The notes under the pieces: model-generated
Databases searched by the model: none
Told to the model about the DNA's origin: nothing
The model's input: only the letters and a program-made list of their open reading frames with translations
Program-made: the position numbers and the translations under genes
Shown: one piece after another, positions 43,734 through 54,445 of the stretch
How the letters are laid out: every line of letters starts with the position of its first letter
How positions within the stretch are numbered: the stretch's first letter is position 1
Origin: Comamonas kerstersii
GTDB taxonomy: Bacteria; Pseudomonadota; Gammaproteobacteria; Burkholderiales; Burkholderiaceae_C
Direction of reading: 5' to 3'
DNA length: 64,000 bases
Assembly: GCF_008801935.1 (NCBI RefSeq)
Contig: NZ_VZOT01000010.1
Location: 48,130 to 112,129, forward strand

Positions 43734-46700
43734 TCAGGCGGCTTTCTGCCACAGGGCTTCGGAGAGTGTGGCAACCACACTGTCCAGCTTGCCGTCCAGC
43801 ACCTTGTTGACCTGCTTGATGCCGCCTTGCTGGCGGAAGGCTTCGTTCAGAAAGTTCTGGTCCACCACGGTTTCGTGCTTGAGCTGTTTGGCAATGCGCT
43901 CCAGCCAGCTGCGCTGCGCAGGCATCCAGGCGTGCATGGCGTAGATGCGCTGCATGGCGCGGTTGACGCGTTCTTCAAACGGCAGCAGCGCCTCGCCCAG
44001 CGCAGCCTGGCGGATGTAGGCGACGATGCCTGCGGCAATGTCCTGGTTGCTCTGGTTGCGCCACGCGGCCTTGAGCGCGGCTTCCGAGTAGCCTGCACCA
44101 TCGAGCAGCAGGCGCACTTCACGCAGCTGCTCGCGCGTGAGGTCCTTGGGGCGGTTGACCACGACGGACAGCGCCACGGACTGGTTGACCTGCTCGCGCA
44201 CAAAGCGGGCAAAGCTGTCCAGATAATCTGCCGGTTTGGCGTACTGGCCCCAGCTTTGTTCGCGGGCCACCAACTCGTCATGGTGGGTGGAAATGACGGG
44301 CTGGTAGGCCGTGCCCATGAGCTGCTGCACTTCGCCCAGCTGGGCCAGCAGGCGGGTGTTTTCGCGCAGGAAGCTGGCTGCAGCCTGTGTGCCCTCTTTT
44401 TTGGCCATGGTGTGCAGGTGCTGGTGCAGCTGGGCCGGTGGCACGCCCCAGCTTTGTTCCAGCTGCTGCAGCTGCGCTTTCAGGGCGGGTTTCTTTTGCG
44501 CCATGTGCTCGGCCTTGCGCAGCACGCGCATGAGCTTCTGGTTCAACTGGTCCAGCACATCGTCGGCATGGCGGCGCTCAGGGCTGCTGCCTGCGGCTGT
44601 GTAAGCGGCGGGGTTGTCCAGCTCAGCCACCAGCTGTTCGATGCTGACTTTGGGGTCTTTGACCAGCGGTTGCATGGTGTTCACATCCTGCAGCGTGGCG
44701 TACAAGTCCACGGGGTCGTAGATGCGGAACACGGTTTTGCCAATGCCATCACACCGGCGCGTGGCGCGGCCAATCATCTGCTCGTACAGGATGCGCGAGC
44801 GCACGCGGCGCATGAACACCAGATTGCAGATGGCGGGCACATCAATGCCGGTGGTGAGCAAGTCCACGGTGACGGCCACTTTGGGAAATGGCTCGTTCTT
44901 GTAGCGGCGGATCAGCTGGTCCACCTTGTCGCTCTTGCCGGTGATCTTGACCACGGTGGCCTGGTTGTAGGCATCGCCATGCAGCTCCTTGAACGCCTCG
45001 CCCAGCATGCGCACCACCTTGTCGGCATGGGTGTCGGTGGCACAGAAGATCATGGCCTTTTCGTCGCTGAAGGGGTCCAGCTCCATGGCCAGCTGGTTGC
45101 AGATCACGCGGTTGAAGTTGTCGTTGAGCACGCCTTTGTTAAAGCTGGCCACGTCAAAGTGCAGCTCGTCTTCCAGCTCGGCCTGGTCCACCTCGCCTGT
45201 GTGCAGGTTGATGCTTTCCACGGCTTCGCCCTTGTCAAAGTGGATGCCGTTTTGCGTGAGCAGCGTGGTGTAGCGAATGGGTGGCTCGTGGTCGATCAGC
45301 CAGTCATCGGCCACGGCTTCGCGGTAGCTGTACGTATACACAGGTTTGCCAAAAATATCACTGGTGTGCTTGGCAGGGGTGGCGGTCAGCCCCACCTTGG
45401 CCGCATCAAAGTAGTCCAGCACCCGGCGGTAGGTGGACAGGTACTGGGCCTGGTCACGCAGTTCCAGCTCGCCCTCGGTCATTTCCTGGTCCAGCGTGTA
45501 GCCACGGTGGGCTTCGTCCACGATGATGCAGTCAAACTGGTCCACGGGCGGCGGGTTGTCGCTGGCAAAGATGCGCTTGACCATGGCCTGCACGGTGGCG
45601 ACTTGCACGCGGTCTTCGGCCTGCGCCGCCATGTCGCCCAGATCGGCCACGTTGTAGAGCTTGGACAGCGGCAGGTTTTGCTCCAGCAGCACGTCGTCAA
45701 AGGCTTCCAGCGCCTGGTCACCCAGCGCCGTGCGGTCCACCAGAAACAGAATGCGCTTGAAGCGCTCCGCCTTGAGCAGGCGGTAGATCAAGCCAATGAT
45801 GGTGCGCGTCTTGCCCGTGCCAGTCGCCATGGCCAGCAGGCAGTTGGATTGCCCCTGCGCCAGCGCGCTTTCTACGGCGCTGATGGCTTTGACCTGGTAG
45901 TCACGCAGGCCCAGGTAGGCGTGGCCTTCGGCGGCAAGCATTTCCTGCGCCTTGGCAATGTCACGCTGCAGCAGGTCCAGCAGCCCTTCGGGCGAGTGGA
46001 AGTTCTGCAGCGGCTTGGCGAGGTTGGAGCTGTGGCGCAGGTCGCGAAACCAGGTGCCGCTGGCTTCTTCATGCTGCTTCACAAAGGGGCGGCCATTGCA
46101 AGAATAAGCAAAGGGAATGGTGAAGTGCGCGCCCTGCCCGTCTTCCCAGGGCTGCACGCGCTGGGCCAGCTGCCACGCGGCCTGCACGCCATCGGCCGGT
46201 AAAAAGGCACGGGCATAGCGCTCTGCCTGGCTGATCTTGCCCGCCACGTTCTGGTTCAGGCGCTTTGCCTCCACCACGGCCACAGGCACCAGCCCGGCAA
46301 AGAGCACATAGTCTGCGCTTTGCATGCCTTGCATGGGCCACTCGGCAATGGCCTGGTTTTTGCCGCGCTGCGGGCGTGCGCCTTTGGCGTGGGTCAGGTG
46401 GACGGTGTCGGCCTCCCAGCCTGCGTCGCGCAGCATCTGGTCGATGAGCAGGCGCGTGCTGGCTTCGTCCATGTGCACCAGGCTGGCCGCCTTGCGGGAG
46501 CGCTCGCTCCAGCTGCGCATGGACTGGCTGCTTGGTGCTTGTTGCTGCGCGGCCTGTGCCTGGGCTTTGTGCAGCTCGGCCTTCAGGGCTGCAATGGTCT
46601 GGCTGGCTTCTTCGGCCAGCTGTTCGTAAATATCGCGCTCCTGCTGGGCCTGCTCGGCCAGCGCTTTTTCCTGCTCCGCCTGCTGGCGCAGCAGCTCGGC

Positions 46701-47216
46701 CATCGCGGCAGTGTCACTGCTGGCAGCCTCGGTGCTGCTGAGCTTGCGCTGCAGATCTTCTATCTGCTTTTGCAGGGCGTAGAGCTTCTGGCTGGGGTCA
46801 TCGGGCAGCTGAAAGGGGCCGGGCTTGAAGTGCGGGTCCTTGCCAAAGGTGCGGTGAAACCACAGGGCCACTTCACGCGCGACTTTGAGGCTTTCCAGCG
46901 CTTCGCGGTAGCCAATGCGGTGATCGACTTCATGCGCGGCTTCATTGCCACGGGTGCGCAACAAGTGAAACATTTGCCGCACCTGTGCATCCAGCCCCAG
47001 GCGGGCATCGATGGCGCGCAGCAACTCGGCCTGGGTGGGCTGCAGCAACTGGATGCCGAGCCGGTTGGCCATGTCTTTGGCAATGGCCTCGGCCAGCAGG
47101 CGCAGCTTGGCCACGCAGCTGACCGGGTCGTGAGGGAAGATTTTTTCCGCCGTGGCGCCCAGTGTGGCCAAGGCGTTGGAATGTGCCTGCAAAAACTCGA
47201 AATTGCTCACCCGCAT
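43734..47216 (-). CDS. hsdR: Type I restriction endonuclease/translocase subunit
   Basis: The chosen ATG 47216 gives 1160 residues; CGGAG precedes it, and the frame further up lacks coding character. The N-terminal part has a DUF4145-like helical domain and a coiled coil. Next come the nuclease-type VAVVEAKRLNQ motif, the helicase motifs MATGTGKTRT (Walker A), IIVDEAHRGY (DEAH box) and GRATRRCDGIGK (motif VI), then a C-terminal helical domain. It cleaves unmodified DNA after ATP-driven translocation. It is the first gene of the hsd operon. Confidence 0.94.
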   Translation of the reverse strand: MRVSNFEFLQAHSNALATLGATAEKIFPHDPVSCVAKLRLLAEAIAKDMANRLGIQLLQPTQAELLRAIDARLGLDAQVRQMFHLLRTRGNEAAHEVDHRIGYREALESLKVAREVALWFHRTFGKDPHFKPGPFQLPDDPSQKLYALQKQIEDLQRKLSSTEAASSDTAAMAELLRQQAEQEKALAEQAQQERDIYEQLAEEASQTIAALKAELHKAQAQAAQQQAPSSQSMRSWSERSRKAASLVHMDEASTRLLIDQMLRDAGWEADTVHLTHAKGARPQRGKNQAIAEWPMQGMQSADYVLFAGLVPVAVVEAKRLNQNVAGKISQAERYARAFLPADGVQAAWQLAQRVQPWEDGQGAHFTIPFAYSCNGRPFVKQHEEASGTWFRDLRHSSNLAKPLQNFHSPEGLLDLLQRDIAKAQEMLAAEGHAYLGLRDYQVKAISAVESALAQGQSNCLLAMATGTGKTRTIIGLIYRLLKAERFKRILFLVDRTALGDQALEAFDDVLLEQNLPLSKLYNVADLGDMAAQAEDRVQVATVQAMVKRIFASDNPPPVDQFDCIIVDEAHRGYTLDQEMTEGELELRDQAQYLSTYRRVLDYFDAAKVGLTATPAKHTSDIFGKPVYTYSYREAVADDWLIDHEPPIRYTTLLTQNGIHFDKGEAVESINLHTGEVDQAELEDELHFDVASFNKGVLNDNFNRVICNQLAMELDPFSDEKAMIFCATDTHADKVVRMLGEAFKELHGDAYNQATVVKITGKSDKVDQLIRRYKNEPFPKVAVTVDLLTTGIDVPAICNLVFMRRVRSRILYEQMIGRATRRCDGIGKTVFRIYDPVDLYATLQDVNTMQPLVKDPKVSIEQLVAELDNPAAYTAAGSSPERRHADDVLDQLNQKLMRVLRKAEHMAQKKPALKAQLQQLEQSWGVPPAQLHQHLHTMAKKEGTQAAASFLRENTRLLAQLGEVQQLMGTAYQPVISTHHDELVAREQSWGQYAKPADYLDSFARFVREQVNQSVALSVVVNRPKDLTREQLREVRLLLDGAGYSEAALKAAWRNQSNQDIAAGIVAYIRQAALGEALLPFEERVNRAMQRIYAMHAWMPAQRSWLERIAKQLKHETVVDQNFLNEAFRQQGGIKQVNKVLDGKLDSVVATLSEALWQKAA

Positions 47217-47532
47217 TGCTCCGTGTGTTTTTCTTGTCTGCTGCATTATGACGCTGTTACATGGCGTTGCAATTAAAGCGCTTCGCCCCATACCCCTAGG
47301 GTCTGCCATGGTTCTTGGCCCATACATACAGTGTGTGTGGTGTTTTAGCCGCACTACCTGCATGCCGGCATGCGACAAGGTCGAAGGCCTAAGTCTTTGA
47401 TTTCTTGGGCGGCACATCCTCAGATCACAAGGCCACCCTCCGGGGTGCTCAGTGCCTAGCATTTTTTTGCCATTCAAGCACGGCATGCAGCGCAATATTT
47501 CGCTCGGTTAACGGCCGTAGAATTGAGCCCGT
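47217..47532. promoter_or_regulatory. Divergent hsdR/nrd upstream region
   Basis: This 316-base stretch between the hsdR start and the riboswitch has no gene. It must carry the hsdR promoter and the promoter of the nrd transcript. CATACATACAGTGTGTGTGG near 47320 is the only repeat-like sequence, and it is not a convincing NrdR box. Confidence 0.4.
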
Positions 47533-47770
47533 TGGTGCACTTGCTCGAGTGCTTTGAGCAAGGTTAAACGGGAATCAGGGCGCACTTTTTCACAGTGCCA
47601 ACCTGAACTGCCCCCGCAACAGTAAGTGAGGCGCGCTGCGTCAAACCGCGGTGCAAGGTAGCACACACAGCCACTGAAGCCTGAAAGCCTTTGGGAAGGC
47701 GTGCTGCCCAGGCCCACCAGTCTGGATACCGGCCAACTAACCACATGGAACGACCTGGTTCCTCCATGTA
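47533..47770 (+). ncRNA. Cobalamin (B12) riboswitch controlling nrdHIEF
   Basis: Conserved pieces in order: GGTTAAACGGGAATCAGGG, CAACCTGAACTGCCCCCGCA, ACAGTAAGTGAGG, AGCCACTGAAGCCTG and the B12-box region CCAGTCTGGATACCGGCC at 47718-47735. A hairpin CATGGAAC/GTTCCTCCATG at 47743-47768 is a likely part of the expression platform. The direction is plus and the first gene downstream is nrdH at 47928. Cobalamin binding would switch off this B12-independent reductase. Exact ends are estimates. Confidence 0.92.
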
Positions 47771-47927
47771 TTTCCTCAACCGTACAGGCGGGGACGCCTG
47801 GGTGGTATGCATATGTTTTTGAAGATTTTGTGGTTGTCGCGCATGCCTGCATGGCTTGCGTGCTCACTTTTCTTTTGTGATATGCAAGCCCGACGTCCTG
47901 CCTGTGTTTGCTGGACTTGTCGGCTTC

Positions 47928-48155
47928 ATGATTACGCTTTACTCCAAACCCAATTGCCCCCAGTGCTCGATGACTGCACGCACTCTGGATCGCCAGGGCG
48001 TGGCCTATGAGGTCATCGACGTCTCGCAAACCCCGGAAGCGGCCGCACAAGTGCAAGCCTGGGGCTACCGCCAGGTGCCCGTGGTGTTCACGGGTGATGA
48101 GCACTGGAGCGGCTTTCGCCCCGACCGTCTGGCTGCCTTGGGCGCTATCGCCTGA
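47928..48155 (+). CDS. nrdH: Glutaredoxin-like NrdH redoxin
   Basis: The 75-residue protein has the redox motif CPQC near its start (KPNCPQCSMTA) and the thioredoxin-type RQVPVVF cis-Pro motif with the family end WSGFRPDRL. NrdH reduces class Ib ribonucleotide reductase. The ATG at 47928 was preferred to upstream in-frame codons because it fits NrdH length. nrdI follows after three bases. Confidence 0.95.
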   Translation: MITLYSKPNCPQCSMTARTLDRQGVAYEVIDVSQTPEAAAQVQAWGYRQVPVVFTGDEHWSGFRPDRLAALGAIA

Positions 48156-48158
48156 GCC

Positions 48159-48587
48159 ATGACCCGCTGGGTGTACTACTCCTCCCGCTCTGGCAATACC
48201 GAGAAGCTGCTGCGCCAGGCCGGTTTGCCCGCACTGCGCATTCCGCAGGAGGTAGACGCGCCCATGCCAGCGGTAGATGGTCCGTTCGTGCTGGTCACCC
48301 CCTCGTTTGGCGACAGCACCGGCAAAGGTGCCGTGCCCAAGCCTGTGATTCGCTTTCTGAATGACCCGCAGCGCCGCCAGTGGCTGCGCGCAGTCGTTGG
48401 CTGTGGCGACCGCAACTTTGGGGCCCTGTTTGCGCAGGCATCAGAAGTTGTGGCACGCAAATGTGGCGTGCCCCTGCTGCTGCGCATCGAGATGAGCGGC
48501 ACGGCCAGAGACTGGCTGCGCCTGCAGGCCATTGACCAGCATTTTTCTGAACACTTTGAATTTTCTGCTTTCCAAGCATCGCCATGA
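48159..48587 (+). CDS. nrdI: Flavodoxin-like NrdI
   Basis: The 142-residue protein has the FMN-binding loop [12 protein letters not shown] and [14 protein letters not shown]. NrdI supplies oxidant for assembly of the di-manganese/tyrosyl radical cofactor of NrdF. Its stop overlaps the nrdE start (ATGA at 48584-48587). Confidence 0.95.
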   Translation: MTRWVYYSSRSGNTEKLLRQAGLPALRIPQEVDAPMPAVDGPFVLVTPSFGDSTGKGAVPKPVIRFLNDPQRRQWLRAVVGCGDRNFGALFAQASEVVARKCGVPLLLRIEMSGTARDWLRLQAIDQHFSEHFEFSAFQASP

Positions 48588-50716
48588 CCTTCCAAACCCC
48601 TACTGAACTGGACTATCACGCCCTGAACGCCATGCTGAACTTGCCAGATGCCGAGGGCAAGATCCAGTTTGATGCTGACCGCATGGCCGCGCGCCAGTAC
48701 TTTCTGCAGCACGTGAACCAGAACACGGTGTTCTTTCACAGCCTGCAGGAGAAGCTGGACTATCTGCGCACTGAAAACTATTACGAAGGCGAAGTGCTGG
48801 ATGCGTACTCGCCGAAATTTATTGAACAGATCTTCAAGGCCGCGTTTGCCAAGAAGTTCCGCTTCCCTACCTTCCTGGGTGCCTACAAGTACTACACGGC
48901 CTACACCCTGAAGACCCGTGACGGCAAGCGCTATCTGGAGCGCTTTGAAGACCGTGTCGTCATGACGGCACTGGCGCTGGCCCGTGGCGATGCAAAGCTG
49001 GCCATGCGCATGATGGAAGAGATCATTGCCGGGCGCTTTCAGCCTGCAACGCCTACCTTCCTGAACGCTGGCAAGAAACAGCGTGGCGAGCTGGTGTCGT
49101 GCTTCCTGCTGCGTCTGGAAGACAACATGGAGAGCATTGGCCGCGGCATCAACTCTGCCCTGCAGCTGTCCAAGCGCGGTGGCGGCGTGGCCCTGCTGCT
49201 GAGCAATCTGCGCGAGCAAGGCGCGCCCATCAAGGGCATCCAGAACCAGTCTTCGGGCGTGATTCCCGTGATGAAGCTGCTGGAAGACGGCTTCTCCTAT
49301 GCCAACCAGCTGGGCGCACGCCAGGGCGCAGGTGCGGTGTATCTGAACGCCCACCACCCTGACATCATGCGATTCCTGGACACCAAGCGTGAAAACGCGG
49401 ACGAGAAGATCCGCATCAAGACGCTGTCGCTGGGCGTGGTGATTCCGGACATTACGTTCGAGCTGGCCAAGAAGAACGAGGACATGTACCTGTTCTCGCC
49501 CTATGACGTCGAGCGCGTCTACGGCAAGCCTTTTGCCGACATCTCCGTGACCGAACACTACAAGGAGATGGTGGACGACCCCCGCATCAAGAAAACCAAG
49601 ATCAAGGCACGTGAGTTCTTCCAGACCATTGCCGAGATCCAGTTTGAGTCGGGCTACCCTTACATTCTGTTCGAGGACACGGCCAACCGCGCCAACCCGA
49701 TTGCGGGCCGCATCAACATGTCCAACCTGTGCTCGGAGATTCTGCAGGTCAATACACCGTCCGTGCTGGGCGAAGACCTGAACTACGAGCACATTGGCAA
49801 CGATATTTCGTGCAACCTGGGTTCGCTGAACATTGCCACGACCATGGACGGCGGCAATCTGGGCGCGGCCGTGGAAACCGCCATCCGAGCGCTGACTGCC
49901 GTGTCGGAGATGAGCTCCATCAACTCCGTGCCTTCGGTGCGCCAGGGCAATGAGGACAGCCACGCCATTGGCCTGGGCCAGATGAACCTGCACGGCTATC
50001 TGGCACGTGAACGCATTCACTACGACAGCCCTGAGGCGGTGGAATTCACGAGTGTCTACTTTGCTGCCGTGACTTTCCACTGCCTGCGTGCCTCCTGCCT
50101 GCTGGCCCAGGAAAAGCAAAAGCGCTTTGTGGGCTTTGAAGACAGCAAGTACGCCACGGGCGAGTACTTTGACAAGTACGTGTCCCGCGACTGGCTGCCC
50201 ACCTCTGAAACGGTGAAAGCCCTGTTTGCCAAGACCGGCGTGCAGCTGCCTACCCGTGCAGACTGGGAACAGCTGAAAAAGGACGTGATGGCGCACGGCC
50301 TGTACAACCGCAATCTGCAGGCGATTCCGCCCACAGGTTCGATCAGCTACATCAACAACTCCACCTCGTCGATCCACCCTATCGCCTCGCGCATTGAAAT
50401 TCGCAAGGAAGGCAAGATTGGCCGCGTGTACTACCCCGCGCCTTTCCTGTCGAACGACAACGTGGAGTATTACCGCGATGCGTATGAGATCGGCCCCAAC
50501 GCCATCATCGACGTGTACGCCGCAGCCACCGAGCACGTGGACCAGGGCCTGTCGCTGACGCTGTTCTTCCCCGACACCGTCACCACGCGCGACATCAACA
50601 AGGCCCAGATCTATGCCTGGAAGAAGGGCATCAAGACCATCTACTACATCCGCCTGCGTCAGCTGGCGCTGGAAGGCACGGAAGTCAATGCGACCTGCGT
50701 GTCCTGCACTCTGTAA
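48584..50716 (+). CDS. nrdE: Class Ib ribonucleotide reductase, catalytic subunit
   Basis: The 710-residue protein shows NrdE motifs: [20 protein letters not shown], the glycyl loop with [13 protein letters not shown], the active-site stretch [28 protein letters not shown] and the C-terminal redox pair CVSC before the end (ATCVSCTL). It reduces ribonucleoside diphosphates for DNA synthesis. Like other class Ib subunits it lacks the N-terminal ATP cone. It is expressed from the B12-riboswitch operon. Confidence 0.97.
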   Translation: MTFQTPTELDYHALNAMLNLPDAEGKIQFDADRMAARQYFLQHVNQNTVFFHSLQEKLDYLRTENYYEGEVLDAYSPKFIEQIFKAAFAKKFRFPTFLGAYKYYTAYTLKTRDGKRYLERFEDRVVMTALALARGDAKLAMRMMEEIIAGRFQPATPTFLNAGKKQRGELVSCFLLRLEDNMESIGRGINSALQLSKRGGGVALLLSNLREQGAPIKGIQNQSSGVIPVMKLLEDGFSYANQLGARQGAGAVYLNAHHPDIMRFLDTKRENADEKIRIKTLSLGVVIPDITFELAKKNEDMYLFSPYDVERVYGKPFADISVTEHYKEMVDDPRIKKTKIKAREFFQTIAEIQFESGYPYILFEDTANRANPIAGRINMSNLCSEILQVNTPSVLGEDLNYEHIGNDISCNLGSLNIATTMDGGNLGAAVETAIRALTAVSEMSSINSVPSVRQGNEDSHAIGLGQMNLHGYLARERIHYDSPEAVEFTSVYFAAVTFHCLRASCLLAQEKQKRFVGFEDSKYATGEYFDKYVSRDWLPTSETVKALFAKTGVQLPTRADWEQLKKDVMAHGLYNRNLQAIPPTGSISYINNSTSSIHPIASRIEIRKEGKIGRVYYPAPFLSNDNVEYYRDAYEIGPNAIIDVYAAATEHVDQGLSLTLFFPDTVTTRDINKAQIYAWKKGIKTIYYIRLRQLALEGTEVNATCVSCTL

Positions 50717-51688
<972 letters not shown>

Positions 51689-51767
51689 TGTCTTTCAGAT
51701 GCCGTCTGGCGCCAGTCGCTGAACGGCAGCAGCAGCCCGCACCTTGTGTACACTGAGGTGCACTCCA

Positions 51768-51803
51768 CGGCCAGCACTATGCTCCACAACATGGTGCTGG
51801 CCG
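51768..51803. promoter_or_regulatory. Strong inverted repeat between nrdF and the zrgA-like gene
   Basis: CGGCCAGCAC/GTGCTGGCCG, extended with a bulge to 14 bp, encloses the loop TATGCTCCACAACATG region. It has no T tail. It may end nrd transcription or act in the leader of the following operon. Confidence 0.5.
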
Positions 51804-51871
51804 GTTCACTTTCTGTATAGCACTGAACAGCAAGCAGCCTGCGCCACGAGGAACTTGCAACCGGACTGCCT

Positions 51872-52447
51872 ATGTTGGGAAATCTGAAAGCTGCCATCCC
51901 CGCCAGCGCCATGCTGGCTGTCTTGTTACTCTCCCCTTCAGAAAGCCTTGCCCAGCAGCATGCACATACGCATGGCCGCATGCACATGGATGTGGCAGTA
52001 GATGCCCGGGCTATCACCGTCACACTTTCCAGCCCACTGGACACTTTTCTGGGTTTTGAACGTGCTCCACGCACAGAAGCAGAGCAGCAACAGCTTGAAC
52101 AGCTGCTCGCTACGCTGCAGTCAGCGCAGCAGCTGATACAGCCTGACCCTGCAGCGCAATGCGCGCTGGACAGCGTGGATGTGGAATCCCCCATCCTGTC
52201 TGATCACACGCATGATCACCACCATGCAGACCATGCGCACGACCACGCGCATGACGAACATGCGGACATGGATGTGTATGTGGTTTTCTCCTGTGCGCAT
52301 GCCCATAAAGCGCAATTTCTGGATGTACAGCAGCTGTTCCGTGCGTTTCCACGCCTGGAGCATGTAGCGGTGCAAGTGGCTGCACCGCAGGGGCAGTTCA
52401 AGCGCCAGCTGCACGGCGGCGAGACACGGCTTCGTCTGGTTCGATGA
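51872..52447 (+). CDS. DUF2796 / ZrgA-like histidine-rich periplasmic zinc-binding protein
   Basis: The 191-residue protein has a signal peptide (about residues 1-28, ending SLAQQ), the DUF2796 start HAHTHGRMHMDVAVD and ITVTLSSPLDTFLGFE, and a central His/Asp-rich segment (about residues 112-131, HTHDHHHADHAHDHAHDEHA) typical of metal chaperones. ZrgA-type proteins bind zinc in the periplasm and are under Zur control in Vibrio and Pseudomonas. It heads an operon of ATPase, permease and DUF3299 protein. No sequence like the palindrome at 30733 was found before it. Confidence 0.87.
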   Translation: MLGNLKAAIPASAMLAVLLLSPSESLAQQHAHTHGRMHMDVAVDARAITVTLSSPLDTFLGFERAPRTEAEQQQLEQLLATLQSAQQLIQPDPAAQCALDSVDVESPILSDHTHDHHHADHAHDHAHDEHADMDVYVVFSCAHAHKAQFLDVQQLFRAFPRLEHVAVQVAAPQGQFKRQLHGGETRLRLVR

Positions 52448-53172
52448 AGGTCCACATGGCTGAAGCTGTACTCCAAGTTGACCAGCTGCGGTTTGCCTGG
52501 CCTGGTGCAACACAAGACTGCATAGATATTCCTGCACTGAGCGTGGATCGTGGCGACACCGTATTTCTGCACGGACCCAGTGGCTGTGGCAAAAGCACTT
52601 TGCTGTCATTGCTGGCAGGGGTACTGCTGCCACAGTCCGGGCATGTTGCACTGCTGGGTACGCCCTGGAACCAGTTGCGCGCTACGGCACGAGACCAGTG
52701 GCGCGTAGACCACGTAGGCTATATCTTCCAGCAGTTCAACCTGCTGCCCTATCTGTCTGCGCTGGACAACGCCATACTGCCTTGCCGCTTTTCACAGCAG
52801 CGCCTGCAGGCTGCCCTGCAGCAGGCAGGTTCGGTAGAGGCTGCGGCCCAGATCTGGCTTAGCAACATGGATCTGGACAGCAGCCTGTGGAACAAGCCCG
52901 CACACCAGCTTTCCGTTGGTCAGCAGCAGCGTGTGGCGGCTGCCCGAGCCCTGATTGGCACCCCGGACCTGGTGATTGCCGATGAGCCAACCTCTGCACT
53001 GGATGAAGAGCGGCGCAATGCTTTTCTGGATGTATTGCTGCAGGCATGTACACAGGCGGGTTCGGCCCTCGTCATGGTCAGCCATGACCCACGCATGGCC
53101 AGCCGCTTTTCGCGCCAGATCTCACTACCCACACTGAACCGAGCACAGCGCAGCAGCGAGGGGGTGGCATGA
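52444..53172 (+). CDS. LolD/MacB-type ABC transporter ATPase
   Basis: The 242-residue protein has the Walker A GPSGCGKSTLLSLLAG, the signature LSVGQQQRVAAARAL and Walker B LVIADEPTSALDE, with a LolD-like Q loop (GYIFQQFNLLPYLSALDN). It starts inside the end of the zrgA-like gene (ATGA). It should drive the FtsX-like permease encoded next, probably for mechanotransmission or zinc/lipoprotein handling rather than classical import. Confidence 0.93.
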   Translation: MKVHMAEAVLQVDQLRFAWPGATQDCIDIPALSVDRGDTVFLHGPSGCGKSTLLSLLAGVLLPQSGHVALLGTPWNQLRATARDQWRVDHVGYIFQQFNLLPYLSALDNAILPCRFSQQRLQAALQQAGSVEAAAQIWLSNMDLDSSLWNKPAHQLSVGQQQRVAAARALIGTPDLVIADEPTSALDEERRNAFLDVLLQACTQAGSALVMVSHDPRMASRFSRQISLPTLNRAQRSSEGVA

Positions 53173-54440
53173 AGCTTCGCTATCTGATGCAGCTGGCCGC
53201 CCTGAGCGCCTGGAACCGCCGCTCGACCCTGCTGCTGACCATCTGCTCCATCGCCCTCTCCACCTTCATGCTGATGGGTGTAGAGCGCATGCGCACAGAC
53301 TTGCGCAGCAGCTTCAGCTCGGCGGTTTCAGGCACCGATCTGATTGTGGGTGCACGCACTGGTTCGGTACAGCTTCTGCTGTACGCTGTCTTTCGGGTAG
53401 GCAGCCCTACTAACAATATCCGCTGGAGCAGTGTGCAGGCACTGCAGTCCATGCGTGGCGTCGCATGGGTGGTACCGCTGTCTCTGGGAGATTCGCACCG
53501 TGGATTTCCCGTGCTTGGAACATCGGCCGCGTACTTCGACCACATGCGCTATGGCAATAAGCAGTCTCTGCAACTGCAGCAGGGCCAGCGCTTTGAAGAT
53601 TTGTATGACGCAGTCATTGGTGCAGAGGTAGCGGAGCGACTGGGCTACCAGCTGGGCCAGCGCATCACACTGACGCATGGCAATAGCGAAGTCAGACTGG
53701 GCAACGACCATAGCGACAAGCCATTCACCATCACCGGCATTCTGGCGCGGACAGGAACACCTGTAGACCGTACCGTGCACATCAGTCTGGAGGCGATGGA
53801 AGCGCTGCACTTGGACTGGGTGGCGGGAGCGCCGCTCCCCCAGATGCGGGTCAATGCACAGGCGGCGCGTGAGCACGACCTGCAGCCCAAGTCTGTGACG
53901 GCGGCTTTGGTAGGTTTGCACAACCGTGCCGCGGTGTTTTCCGTGCAGCGTCAGGTCAACCAGTTTGCCGCAGAGCCGCTGATGTCTATCCTGCCCGGTG
54001 TGGCGCTGGATGAGCTCTGGGGCATTGTGGGTATGGGCGAACAGGCTCTGCTGCTGATGTCAGGTGTCGTTGCGCTGGTCAGCATGGCCGGACTGATGTC
54101 GGTCATTCTGGCTGGCCTCAATGAACGCCGCAGGGAGCTGGCCGTGCTGCGTGCCGTTGGCGCCAGCTTGCGCCATATTCTGATACTGCTGACACTCGAA
54201 GGCCTGTTGCTGACCGTGCTGGGCTGCGCCCTGGGGCTGCTGACATTCACCCTCTGCGGCTGGGCATTCGCACCCTGGTTGCAATCGAGTTTTGGCCTCC
54301 GCCTGCAATGGAGTCAGCTGAACTCCATGCAGATGCTGCTGCTCGCTGGGCTGGTACTGACAGGATGGCTGGCCAGCCTGCTGCCTGGCTTGCGTGCCTA
54401 CCGGCTTTCTCTGGCAGATGGCCTGTCCCCCAAAGTCTGA
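53169..54440 (+). CDS. FtsX/MacB-like ABC transporter permease
   Basis: The 423-residue protein has an N-terminal membrane helix (about residues 17-36), a large periplasmic domain and three C-terminal helices (LLLMSGVVALVSMAGLMSVIL; LEGLLLTVLGCALGLLTFTL; LLLAGLVLTGWLASLLPGL). The ERRRELAVLRAVGAS coupling motif is typical of FtsX-domain permeases. It overlaps the ATPase stop by four bases. Confidence 0.93.
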   Translation: MKLRYLMQLAALSAWNRRSTLLLTICSIALSTFMLMGVERMRTDLRSSFSSAVSGTDLIVGARTGSVQLLLYAVFRVGSPTNNIRWSSVQALQSMRGVAWVVPLSLGDSHRGFPVLGTSAAYFDHMRYGNKQSLQLQQGQRFEDLYDAVIGAEVAERLGYQLGQRITLTHGNSEVRLGNDHSDKPFTITGILARTGTPVDRTVHISLEAMEALHLDWVAGAPLPQMRVNAQAAREHDLQPKSVTAALVGLHNRAAVFSVQRQVNQFAAEPLMSILPGVALDELWGIVGMGEQALLLMSGVVALVSMAGLMSVILAGLNERRRELAVLRAVGASLRHILILLTLEGLLLTVLGCALGLLTFTLCGWAFAPWLQSSFGLRLQWSQLNSMQMLLLAGLVLTGWLASLLPGLRAYRLSLADGLSPKV

Positions 54441-54445
54441 TTCTT

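Noticed and set aside
43683..46202. Long plus-strand open frame opposite hsdR
   Set aside because: His/Val/Leu-rich, no motifs, antisense to a gene with complete helicase motifs.
47310..47345. NrdR box before nrdH
   Set aside because: GT/AC-rich stretch lacks the paired consensus boxes expected for NrdR.
48176..50536. Long minus-strand open frame opposite nrdI and nrdE
   Set aside because: Composition artefact antisense to clear nrd genes.
51689..51871. Zur box before the zrgA-like gene
   Set aside because: Looked for GTTATAACAT-type sequences on both strands and found none convincing.
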